Positions 25,464 to 32,763 of a stretch of DNA of 32,763 nucleotides are shown piece by piece. Origin of the DNA: Thermoplasmata archaeon (GTDB taxonomy: Archaea; Thermoplasmatota; Penumbrarchaeia; JAEHCK01); assembly GCA_020696345.1 (NCBI GenBank), contig JAEHCK010000047.1, positions 1-32,763 on the forward strand. Direction: 5' to 3'. Under the pieces are notes generated by a model. It did not search any database. It had not been told where the DNA came from and saw only the letters and a list, made by a program, of their open reading frames with translations. Within the stretch, counting starts at the first letter, position 1. Every line of letters begins with the position of its first letter. Both the position numbers and the translations under genes were made by a program.

Positions 25464-28178
25464 TCATGTAGATCCTTTATCGATCTTTTTTTGAAGTTCA
25501 TATAATTTATTCAACGCCTGGATCGGCGAAATGTTTTTAATATCGATCTTTAGAAGCTCGTCCACCAGGGCGCTCGAACTATCGTCCGGTGCGAATAACC
25601 TGACCTGCCGCTGTTTAGATGGTTTAGGGAGTGTGTGGGTTTTGTGAGTTGGAGGAGTTTGGGGGGTTTGGGAAGCTTGGGGGGTTGATGGAGTTTTGCC
25701 ATTTACCCTAACTAAGTTTTCAGATTCTATTTTTGAAAGAATGATCTTGGCACGCTCGATCACCTCGATAGGCAACCCCGCCAACCGCGCAACCTGAATG
25801 CCATAGCTGCGATCGGTCCCACCCGGTTTGACCTTGTACAAGAAAATGATGTTGTCCTTATCTTCTTTTACCTCAATATTGTAATTTCTCACCCCCGGCA
25901 GCACCTCTGCCAGCTCGTTTAGATGGTGGTAGTGCGTAGCGAAAAGGGTCTTTGCCCCGATATGAGATTTGTTATGAATGAACTCGCTCACGGCCCATGC
26001 GATGCTGAGCCCGTCAAACGTGCTTGTTCCCCGGCCGATCTCGTCCAGTAGGATCAGGCTTTTCTCGGTGGCGGTATTTAAAATATTAGCCAACTCAACC
26101 ATCTCGACCATGAATGTGCTTTGCCCGCGGGTCAGGTCGTCAAAGGCGCCAACACGGGTGAATATCCTGTCGATAATGCCCAGCTCTACGTGTTCTGCGG
26201 GCACGAAACTGCCCATCTGTGCCATGATCGCGATCAAGGCGATCTGTCTCATATATGTGGATTTGCCCGCCATGTTGGGTCCCGTTAAAATAATAAGCTG
26301 GTTTTCGCGGCAATTTAGCTCGGAATCGTTTCCGATGAAGCCGGTATCGAGCATGGTCTCTACCACGGGGTGGCGGCCGTTCTTGATCTTCAAGTCGTCG
26401 TTCTCGGTGATTATTGGCCGTTTATATCCATTATTGATCGCCACCTCAGATAAAGCTGTGAACATGTCAAGCTCGGCAAGCGCATGTGCCGCGGTTTGGA
26501 TCTCCTTCACCTGCCCGGCAACAACGTCGCGAAGTTCGAGGAACAGCTTGTATTCGAGAGCCTTGACCTTCTCGTCAGCGCTAAGGATCATGGTCTCCTT
26601 TTCTTTAAGCTCCTCGGTAACGTATCGCTCGGCATTTACCAGGGTCTGTTTACGAATGTAATCCTCCGGCACCTTTTGAACCTGTGTTTTTCTTATTTCG
26701 ATGTAATAACCAAATACTTTATTGAACCCCACGCGCAGGTTTGGAATACCAGTGCGTCTGCGCTCCTTGGCTTCTAAATTGGATATCCAAGTCCTGGCCC
26801 CGGATGTGTCTTTTTTAAACGTGTCCAGTTCGTCGTTGAACCCCGATCTTATTATACCGCCATCCTTGATCGTGATGGGCGGTTCAGGTAAAATGGCGGC
26901 GTCTATTTGTTGGGCCAGTTCAGACAGGTCGGGCAGATTGTCCTGTAGATCTTTCAAGATCTTGCATTTAACTGTTGGTTTAGCGTCGGCGATCAACTTC
27001 TTGACCTGCGGGATGATTTGAAATGATTGTTTAAGTGCCAGCAGGTCTCTTGCATTGGCATTACCAAATACTACCCGGCTGATCAATCTCTCCAGGTCAT
27101 AAACATTATCCAACTGCTCGCGTAAGTCCTGGCGTAGAAAAATGTTATTTGTAAACTCCTCCACCGTATCCAGGCGGTCGTTGATGATTCCGGGTTGTAA
27201 TAATGGTTGTTGAATGTTTTTCCGTAACAACCGCGCACCCATGGCGGTTACCGTCCTGTCCAATACTTCGAGCAGCGTTCCCTTTCGCTTGCCGTCGCGG
27301 ATGCTTTTTATTAGCTCCAGGTTACGCAGTGTTGTGGCATCGAGAACCATATAATCTGACATTGAGTAGACGTTCAGATGATTGATATAGCCCAATTTGG
27401 TCTTTTGCGTTTCGTGTAAATAACTCAGAACCGCTCCGGCCGCGGCGGTGGCCATCGATTTGTCCTCGCAACCAAGACCCTCAAGAGTTACTATATTGAA
27501 ATGCTCCATTAATAGGTCCCGCGCCAGATCGGAATTGAACGCTTCGTCCCTGAACGGGCTGAGGGCTATGTTTTGATTATTTGCAATTTGGAAAAATTCA
27601 TTATGCCCTGTCTTGTTCGTCTCCATCGACATGGATTCGGGTATGATGCATTCGGACGGGTTGAAACGTGCGATCTCGGTATTAAGCTTCGTACCAGCAT
27701 CTGTGCGGCTCCACTCGGTTGCATAAAACTCGCCAGTTGAAATGTCCGTGGCCGCCAGCCCAAACCTGCTGGTGTCGGGATCGAAGAGCAGAGCCATTAA
27801 ATAATTATTATCCGTAGTTTTCAAAAACGAGTCTTCCAGCAGTGTGCCTGGGGTAATTACGCGCGTGACTTCGCGTTTCACCAGACCTTTTGCAAACTTG
27901 GGGTCCTCGACCTGATCGCAGATCGCAACCTTATAACCTTTATCGACCAATCGTGCAATATATGCTTCCACGGCTCGATGGGGTACACCTGCGAGCGGGA
28001 TCTGCTTACTCTTATTCTTCTCACGAGCCGTTAGAACTATATTCAATTCGCGTGAAATTGTCTTTGCATCGTCAAAGAAGGTCTCGAAAAAATCGCCCAT
28101 TCTGAAGAGTAGTATCGTGTCCGGGTAATTGCGTTTGATATTATTGTATTGTTTCATTAACGGTGTTATTTTTTCCAA
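25464..28178 (-). CDS. mutS: DNA mismatch recognition ATPase MutS
   Basis: The 904-residue protein is a full MutS1. GDFFETFFDDA near residue 28 carries the Phe-x-Glu mismatch-reading motif. Lever and clamp domains follow. The ATPase has GPNMAGKSTYMRQ near 633, LILLDEIGRGTSTFDG near 703, and FATHYHHLNEL. Between the ATPase and the C-terminal helical tail there is a Pro/Thr/Gln-rich linker of about 35 residues (TPSTPQASQTPQTPPTHK). The tail (LLKIDIKNISPIQALNKLYE) matches the bacterial dimer/tetramer segment. The start is TTG at 28178, supported by GGAGGAGG 7 bases upstream; the first ATG, 21 bases in, has no such site. It heads a mutS-mutL operon. Confidence 0.96.
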   Translation of the reverse strand: MEKITPLMKQYNNIKRNYPDTILLFRMGDFFETFFDDAKTISRELNIVLTAREKNKSKQIPLAGVPHRAVEAYIARLVDKGYKVAICDQVEDPKFAKGLVKREVTRVITPGTLLEDSFLKTTDNNYLMALLFDPDTSRFGLAATDISTGEFYATEWSRTDAGTKLNTEIARFNPSECIIPESMSMETNKTGHNEFFQIANNQNIALSPFRDEAFNSDLARDLLMEHFNIVTLEGLGCEDKSMATAAAGAVLSYLHETQKTKLGYINHLNVYSMSDYMVLDATTLRNLELIKSIRDGKRKGTLLEVLDRTVTAMGARLLRKNIQQPLLQPGIINDRLDTVEEFTNNIFLRQDLREQLDNVYDLERLISRVVFGNANARDLLALKQSFQIIPQVKKLIADAKPTVKCKILKDLQDNLPDLSELAQQIDAAILPEPPITIKDGGIIRSGFNDELDTFKKDTSGARTWISNLEAKERRRTGIPNLRVGFNKVFGYYIEIRKTQVQKVPEDYIRKQTLVNAERYVTEELKEKETMILSADEKVKALEYKLFLELRDVVAGQVKEIQTAAHALAELDMFTALSEVAINNGYKRPIITENDDLKIKNGRHPVVETMLDTGFIGNDSELNCRENQLIILTGPNMAGKSTYMRQIALIAIMAQMGSFVPAEHVELGIIDRIFTRVGAFDDLTRGQSTFMVEMVELANILNTATEKSLILLDEIGRGTSTFDGLSIAWAVSEFIHNKSHIGAKTLFATHYHHLNELAEVLPGVRNYNIEVKEDKDNIIFLYKVKPGGTDRSYGIQVARLAGLPIEVIERAKIILSKIESENLVRVNGKTPSTPQASQTPQTPPTHKTHTLPKPSKQRQVRLFAPDDSSSALVDELLKIDIKNISPIQALNKLYELQKKIDKGST

Positions 28179-28185
28179 ATCAGAG

Positions 28186-28193
28186 CCTCCTCC
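28186..28193 (-). promoter_or_regulatory. Shine-Dalgarno site for the TTG start of mutS
   Basis: GGAGGAGG on the minus strand, 7 bases before TTG. The match is strong enough to choose the non-ATG start. The remaining 280 bases up to the next gene are AT-rich; no RNA gene or repeat was recognised there. Confidence 0.75.
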
Positions 28194-28474
28194 CCGAGCG
28201 TTTGCTACGGCTCAAAATCTGATGTATATCTTAAATTAATAATTATAAGGATAAACCCGAAGGGCATCAAGTAAATAATAACTTTATGAATGATTATGAT
28301 TTTTCTCTGAATTTATGATTCTAAGATGATTGGGGATGTTTATTTACGATGGGGGTATTGGAAATTGGAAAAGTTAAAATGTAAAAGTCAAAAATGAAAT
28401 TACAATAACGATTTGTTGGTATATAGGGGTGAAAATGTTATAATAATGAAAGCCATATATTAATTGGTGTTTAG

Positions 28475-29419
28475 GTGATCCATTATTGCAAAGTTTTAAA
28501 AAAGATTTGCAACTGGTCGGTATTTTTAATCCTTATAGCCCCTTTTTTAGTAATAATATATCTAACACCCCCGGTGGTTACTGCCCAACCATCGAACCCT
28601 AGTGCGACCATCTTTTTGGAGGACAATGAAAAAACCGCCAAGGTGGGTCCGGAACAACATGGAGTAGTTACATTATTGGGTTGGGTGTCTGCCGAGGTTA
28701 TTTCCGGAACATCAATGGTCGTTCAATTGAATGCAACCGATACCTGGAATTCGGCTATTATTTCACCATCAGCGGTCCAATTTACATCTGATAATGCTGA
28801 TAATAAAGAGTTTCAGGTTAGTATCCAGGTACCCAAGGGTGAAAGCTGCGATACAGAAGGTACCGTTGTCGTCTCCGGCAGATGGATGATGTACCCGGGC
28901 AGGATCTCGGGCGATTGTGAGCCTGTTGAAAGGACTATCAAGGTGGCACAGTATCATATATTTTCAATCAGTAGTAATAAGTTACAAATTGAAACCGCCC
29001 TGGGCTCAAAAGCGAAATTTAACCTGGTAATAGAAAACCAGGGCAATGGTGAGGAAACTTTTTCTATTGATATCAAAAATCTTGATGAGCTGGCCGATAA
29101 GGGTTTTGTATTTGAACTTCCCAGTTACCGCCCAACTGCGAAGGCGGGTCAAGAGACAACTTATGAATTTTTTGTTAATACACCGTCGGATTTGCGATAT
29201 GAGGGGCCATATAATATTGATCTGGAAGTTTCTCCATATACTGGGAATAACGAAGATGTGCCAACCGAAAAGATCACCTTTAAATTGGTATTAAAATCTG
29301 AGAACTTTCTGTTTTCGCAAATGGGATTTATTATTTTGTTTGCCGTAATTCCGGTTTTCATAATTGGATTGTTATTTTTCATCTGGCGTAAGAGGCAAAG
29401 AAGAGGAAATAAGATATAG
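28475..29419 (+). CDS. Small exoprotein with signal peptide and C-terminal membrane anchor, function unknown
   Basis: A GTG start at 28475 behind GGTGT is chosen because it gives the full signal sequence (VFLILIAPFLVIIYLTPPVVTAQ); no ATG lies near. The 314-residue product has two strand-rich modules. The second (LGSKAKFNLVIENQGNGEET, then AGQETTYEFFV) resembles the NEW3/CARDB-type Ig-like fold found in archaeal surface proteins. The chain ends in a membrane helix (about 283-304) and a basic tail (WRKRQRRGNK). A Cys pair (near 129 and 149) could form a disulphide. It is divergent from mutS and probably alone in its transcript. It may anchor to or support the envelope; no specific function can be given. 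Confidence 0.65.
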   Translation: MIHYCKVLKKICNWSVFLILIAPFLVIIYLTPPVVTAQPSNPSATIFLEDNEKTAKVGPEQHGVVTLLGWVSAEVISGTSMVVQLNATDTWNSAIISPSAVQFTSDNADNKEFQVSIQVPKGESCDTEGTVVVSGRWMMYPGRISGDCEPVERTIKVAQYHIFSISSNKLQIETALGSKAKFNLVIENQGNGEETFSIDIKNLDELADKGFVFELPSYRPTAKAGQETTYEFFVNTPSDLRYEGPYNIDLEVSPYTGNNEDVPTEKITFKLVLKSENFLFSQMGFIILFAVIPVFIIGLLFFIWRKRQRRGNKI

Positions 29420-29649
29420 TAATTTTGAAATGAAGGTTCATAATCGAGAATTGTTAATTGTGAGTGGTGGATTATATACGGAGAACCAATGGATACGCAC
29501 TTTGGGCGAGTCTCATCAAGAGATAATTGGATATATGAGCGAACAATGGTGGGAACATTCTGAATGCATTGATAATCAAGCAGATCGTAGGGAACTATGG
29601 GGTGGCTAGGCATATCTCGGAGGATGGGGATTATGAGTTTGGGTAACTC

Positions 29650-29964
29650 TTACGAAATCCGTTCCTCGATTAGTTCCAATGTATTGATGTGATGGCGCAC
29701 GTTCAGTCCTGCTGCAACTGCAAGAGTGTTTTCTATTCTGCCGGGTTGGTTTATTCTTCCTTTAAGCTTCGGCATCCTTCTCAGTACAAGACTTCCCCAA
29801 TCGTCGTTCGATTTTATGGCCTGGACCACCTTGTCGACATCACTTTTCCAAAGGAGCATTGCGGCATCGTGGTTGTGCTTGTAGTCCACAGGGAGGCCGA
29901 GTTTTACGGCGGTCATGTGTTCAATATCCTTTTTCACCTGTTCAGACAGCTCTTCCAAATTCAT
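29650..29964 (-). CDS. Small protein co-encoded with a wHTH regulator, function unknown
   Basis: This 104-residue, mainly helical protein starts within the stop of the upstream gene (ATGA, 4-base overlap), so the two are translationally coupled. GGAG about 12 bases upstream, inside the end of that gene, may assist. I recognise no domain. Conserved-looking features are a Trp pair (LLWKSDVD, DDWGS), LRRMPKLKGRINQPGR, and a terminal RHHINTLELIEERI. There is no signal peptide or membrane helix. A tight regulator/small-protein pair suggests a toxin-antitoxin or similar module, but that is inference. The 230 bases beyond its stop hold no supportable gene. Confidence 0.55.
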   Translation of the reverse strand: MNLEELSEQVKKDIEHMTAVKLGLPVDYKHNHDAAMLLWKSDVDKVVQAIKSNDDWGSLVLRRMPKLKGRINQPGRIENTLAVAAGLNVRHHINTLELIEERIS

Positions 29965-30968
29965 AGCGATCTTACTCCATGCTTGATTGCCCCAAGATCC
30001 AGATACAAATCAACATTCCACCGTTCCTCAAATGGTGCCTCCCAACCTTGTTTGCCATATTCCTTTTCTTGGGAAAGGAAGGTTTTTTGATATTTAGGCT
30101 TGTACTCCAGAAACCTCTCAATGGTTGATGGTGGGACTATTTGTTCATCAACACTACAGAGAATCTCGAGATAACAACCAACAACATTTACAACACTCTG
30201 TTGTTCAGCCAGAGCAAGCAGCTTCTCATAATCTAATAGTCCCTGTTTGACCATGAGAACACAGAAATCCTCAACACCCTCGGTTGTGAACAGCTTTTTC
30301 AAAAATGTTTCCTCATATGTAAGCTCCCTATCGACGCTCTCCAAAATAGTAATTTTCTCCGAATCGCCTTTGACCAGAAAACCAGTATCCTTCACTGCAA
30401 GACTTCCATTAATCTGCTGGTAGAGGATCTTTTCCACTTGATCTGGGGTTTCCATGATCTCCCGAAATGGAACACTACCTGGATACTGCAAAGTCCGACC
30501 TTCCTTTTCCTTCTTTAGATAGTCCTTTAGGGACTTGTAGAGTGTGTGTCCTCTGTTGTGCTCTGCGATAATGGGCTTTCTCTTTAGATATAGCACAAGG
30601 TCTTTTTCTTTAAGGTATTTGAGCATTTTCTTCACAGATACGGCAGAGAGCTTGGTCTTCTGCATGACATCCTTGATGGTGGTAGGCTGTTTGAGAGCTT
30701 TCCAGATAGCAAGCGTTGTTTTTCGCGTGAGGATTTCCGGATCGATACCATGGCTTAAGCTTTGGATATAAATCTCCGACAGTTTTTGTGCATCATATTC
30801 TTCTACAAGCATGATCACGCCATTTTCATTTTTGACCTTGTTCTCCTTTTCCAGCTGGTGTACAGCATTATAGACTGTAGGCGAAGCATAGGGTAACCTA
30901 TTGACAAGCTTTCGTAGCGGTTGAGACCTGATAGAGATCAGAGCGAATACGGCACACCTTGCGTTCAT
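29961..30968 (-). CDS. Double winged-helix regulator, first gene of a two-gene operon
   Basis: The 335-residue protein carries one winged helix at about 1-55 (RLPYASPTVYNAVHQLEKEN) and a second at about 85-145 (TTIKDVMQKTKLSAVSVKKM, then KYLKEKDLVL). The C-terminal half (about 170-335) is mixed helix/strand and not recognised; it ends in PFEERWNVDLYLDLGAIKHG. The plan of an N-terminal wHTH plus a C-terminal effector or binding domain, followed by an overlapping small gene, recalls antitoxin regulators such as AbiEi, but the second gene is too short for AbiEii. The promoter carries a long dyad (30975-31023) well placed for autorepression. The codon use looks ordinary. I am confident it is a DNA-binding protein, less so about the system. 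Confidence 0.68.
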   Translation of the reverse strand: MNARCAVFALISIRSQPLRKLVNRLPYASPTVYNAVHQLEKENKVKNENGVIMLVEEYDAQKLSEIYIQSLSHGIDPEILTRKTTLAIWKALKQPTTIKDVMQKTKLSAVSVKKMLKYLKEKDLVLYLKRKPIIAEHNRGHTLYKSLKDYLKKEKEGRTLQYPGSVPFREIMETPDQVEKILYQQINGSLAVKDTGFLVKGDSEKITILESVDRELTYEETFLKKLFTTEGVEDFCVLMVKQGLLDYEKLLALAEQQSVVNVVGCYLEILCSVDEQIVPPSTIERFLEYKPKYQKTFLSQEKEYGKQGWEAPFEERWNVDLYLDLGAIKHGVRSL

Positions 30969-30974
30969 AATAAA

Positions 30975-31023
30975 GTAAACTAAAAGGATAATTCATATTT
31001 AAAGGTTTATCTAAATAGTTTAC
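30975..31023 (-). promoter_or_regulatory. 49-bp dyad operator centred on a TATA box
   Basis: GTAAACTA-N4-GATAA (30975-30991) is mirrored exactly by TTATC-N4-TAGTTTAC (31007-31023). The axis falls at 30999, inside TTTAAATA (30996-31003, minus strand), which fits a TATA box. The predicted transcript start, near 30974, touches the proximal arm and lies about 6 bases before the ATG. A protein bound to both arms would block TBP/TFB or RNA polymerase. Confidence 0.72.
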
Positions 31024-31070
31024 GATAGTAGATATGTTGAATTCGGGTAAAAATAATCACGTTGACCGAA

Positions 31071-31172
31071 CTAATGTTCTAACCACCCCGCCACCATCTC
31101 CCTTGCGATCTCCTTCGCCTTCCTCTTTTCCATCTCCGTGAAGACATAGACGGCGAACTCCGATATTACCCC
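31071..31172 (-). pseudogene. Possible frameshifted remnant of a coding region
   Basis: On the minus strand, one frame reads VISEFAVYVF and, one base out of phase, the next reads TEMEKRKAKEIAREMVAGWL ending EH and a stop. The stretch is GC-richer than its surroundings and uses G/C at third positions, unlike flanking intergenic DNA. Joining the two requires removal of one C near 31141. It may be the decayed end of a gene upstream of the wHTH operon. It is short, and no family is recognised. Confidence 0.3.
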
Positions 31173-31208
31173 GACCCCTGGATTAAATTAATAAGTTATC
31201 AATCAGTT

Positions 31209-32357
31209 CTAGCCGAATCTATTTTCAGAATCGAATGTAGTCAGGTCAAAAGCGCCAGTAATAATAAATTTCTCGCTTATTTGATGGTGCTCATCGAATG
31301 CAACCTGGCCTTCCAGCTCGAATTTCTCCAACACTTTCTGTTTTTCCTTGGAGATCGAGTTTACCTGTGCTTTGACCTCGTCTTTGATCACGACCTTTTC
31401 GGTAAAGTCGTCCCAAAAATTTATCTGCGCATCCACACCGGCGGTTTTGACTTTTTCCACCAGGTTGCGAACCTCTTGACGCAGTTCCTGCTCGTATCCT
31501 ATGCTGGCTTTGATGGCGGCTGGATCAAATGTTTCCGTGGGTTGATACTTATTTGAGTACATGGGCAGTTTAACCACGAATGTGGCGGGTTTAGCCTCTT
31601 CCCAGTGAAGTTCGACAATTACTGAATATTTCTCACTTCCCGCCAAGGTTGCAGAGTTAAACTTGCTGCTGTCAAAAAACGCATTGATATCCTGGTAGAC
31701 CCACTCGGACCGCGGCCGAGTCAATTCGGGTATCTTGTTATGTGTGGTCGTGACCCTATCGGTGACATCGATCCCCGCCAGTGACGCATAGCCGTCCGGG
31801 TAAATGGTCAAGAACGCCCCTGGTCGTAACAGTCCGTTGTAGGTCACGCGATCTCCGGTATTCAAATTTGCCACGGTTGGCGAGCGCGTGGTGGTAATGC
31901 AATGTATTGTGATTGTAGGTCTGGTTTCCACTGCACTTCTGCATTCTTCGATCCATTTTTCACCGGCCTTAAGCAGGTGCGGTCCGCCCGATACGGGCAC
32001 TTTTGGATTCTCGATGATCTCCGGCTCAACACCCATTGCAGCCGTTACCATGGTACTTATCGAGGCCACGGTGCCAACACCCTTTAACAATTCCTGGACC
32101 GTGGTATACAATCTTGTTTTATATGATGTTAGATCCTCACCCGAAAGCCGCTCCAAACCGAACAGGCTGCCTATACGCTCCAGGTCGGGTAATGACGCAA
32201 CCGAGAACCATTTGCTGGTCATGATGTCGCCGATTTTAGCTTCACCATCTTCTAATATTATACCGATGGTGTCCAATAAGGAATATATCATCGAGCTTTT
32301 TTTCGTAGCATCCATATACTCCGGAAGCCGGTTTATCATTCTTGATGTATTTTGCAT
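31209..32357 (-). CDS. Phage tail / contractile-injection-like structural protein (tentative)
   Basis: This 382-residue protein lacks a signal peptide or membrane helix. Its first 115 residues (NRLPEYM, LPDLERIGSLFGLERLSGED, YKTRLYTTVQELLKGVGTVASI) resemble the N-terminal part of P2 gpI-like tail/baseplate proteins: a helical segment, a gap-filling loop, then an arm with YRxRL and a GxGT turn. A strand-rich middle follows. Then comes LRQEVRNLVEKVKTAGVDAQI, which recalls the final modules of such proteins, and a strand-rich tail. The assignment is by eye and rests on pattern, not alignment. A surface or unrelated structural protein is possible. The ATG at 32357 has AAGGAG 13 bases upstream, a rather long spacing; the ATG at 32339 is an alternative. 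Genes beyond the window edge should settle it. Confidence 0.45.
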   Translation of the reverse strand: MQNTSRMINRLPEYMDATKKSSMIYSLLDTIGIILEDGEAKIGDIMTSKWFSVASLPDLERIGSLFGLERLSGEDLTSYKTRLYTTVQELLKGVGTVASISTMVTAAMGVEPEIIENPKVPVSGGPHLLKAGEKWIEECRSAVETRPTITIHCITTTRSPTVANLNTGDRVTYNGLLRPGAFLTIYPDGYASLAGIDVTDRVTTTHNKIPELTRPRSEWVYQDINAFFDSSKFNSATLAGSEKYSVIVELHWEEAKPATFVVKLPMYSNKYQPTETFDPAAIKASIGYEQELRQEVRNLVEKVKTAGVDAQINFWDDFTEKVVIKDEVKAQVNSISKEKQKVLEKFELEGQVAFDEHHQISEKFIITGAFDLTTFDSENRFG

Positions 32358-32552
32358 GGTTAATTGAGCGCTCCTTCAAATGCTTTGAATTAAATATTTT
32401 AGACTCTCCTCCGAGTTTAGGTAATACCATATTGTTTTATAGCATTTATTATAAAATCACAATATGAACTAATGCTCTATCTATATAATCAGGGGTCTGG
32501 GGCATAACAAGAATAAACTGAATTTAAAAATTATTCTTAATCTTGCAAGAAC

Positions 32553-32596
32553 TTAGAATTCTTTTAACCTATTACTAATTCAAATTAGAATTCTAA
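32553..32596. repeat. Dispersed hairpin with TTAGAATTCT arms, copy 2
   Basis: TTAGAATTCT (32553-32562) pairs perfectly with AGAATTCTAA (32587-32596). Both copies continue as TTAGAATTCTTTT on the left and AGAATTCTAAC on the right, but the loops differ (24 bases here, 14 at 23397). The rest of the 406-base region to the window end is AT-rich with GGGGTC-type short motifs; no gene was seen. Confidence 0.7.
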
Positions 32597-32763
32597 CCTT
32601 CAGGATATGAACTTGAATGGTCAATGTTGATTACCAAGGTGTTATCGAGAGGGGTCAGGGTGGGGTTAGGGTTTCTTAGGCTTCTAAATTTAATTTTTTC
32701 TTTTATCCCATAATTATAGATATTTTTGTTCGTTATGCATTTCATATCATATTAAATCTTAAA

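Noticed and set aside
28200-28474. A tRNA or small RNA gene between mutS and the exoprotein
   Set aside because: No cloverleaf arms, T-loop GTTCRA motif or stable GC-rich fold could be found; the region is AT-rich.
29364-29609. An 81-residue plus-strand frame overlapping the end of the small exoprotein gene
   Set aside because: It mostly lies out of frame over a real gene end, has no Shine-Dalgarno site at its first ATG, and the composition (GYMSEQWWEHSE) looks random.

Overview
The window looks like a moderately AT-rich euryarchaeal chromosome, most plausibly a Thermoplasmatota lineage. The support is: an archaeal-type SRP54; TrmY (a tRNA methyltransferase found mostly in archaea); two archaeal class III-signal type IV pilins; TATA-box promoters with very short leaders mixed with strong GGAGG Shine-Dalgarno sites; and an O6-alkylguanine-DNA alkyltransferase/endonuclease V fusion of a kind known from Thermoplasmatales such as Ferroplasma. 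MutS and MutL are of bacterial type, as in other mesophilic archaea. No rRNA, tRNA or CRISPR array was seen.

Layout. 1-3.2 kb: a STAND-type regulator (winged helix, NB-ARC-like ATPase, eight TPRs). 3.2-6.5 kb: a giant surface protein with cytoplasmic zinc ribbons, minus strand. 7.5-9.0 kb: two tandem paralogous pilins with calcium-loop motifs, each with its own promoter and terminator. 9.0-10.1 kb: AGT-EndoV, convergent with and overlapping pilin 2. 10.4-13.1 kb: a membrane protein with a long acidic cytoplasmic arm and a large exterior domain. 13.3-13.9 kb: trmY. 14.7-16.8 kb: a secreted protein with seven propeller-like repeats. 16.9-18.2 kb: srp54. 18.9-23.2 kb: a coiled-coil zinc-ribbon protein and a beta-helix/zinc-ribbon membrane protein. 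23.5-28.2 kb: a mutS-mutL operon. 28.5-29.4 kb: a small anchored exoprotein. 29.6-31.0 kb: a two-gene wHTH/small-protein operon behind a long dyad centred on its TATA box. 31.2-32.4 kb: a phage-tail or injection-system-like structural protein, whose neighbours lie outside the window.

Two themes stand out. First, at least three proteins combine cell-surface or cytoskeletal-looking architecture with C-terminal Cys4 zinc ribbons after a Pro-rich or transmembrane segment. This suggests a lineage-specific envelope toolkit.

Second, and most unusual, five intergenic regions hold short tandem arrays (units of 16, about 26, 27 and 28 bp) in which the units switch orientation partway, so that each locus is a long imperfect inverted repeat. 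Two loci 4 kb apart (10.1-10.3 kb and 14.0-14.3 kb) share the same 28-bp family, and a lone copy sits at 16.8 kb. No spacers separate the units, so these are not CRISPR arrays. I know of no named element with this design; whether it is new needs a database search I could not run.
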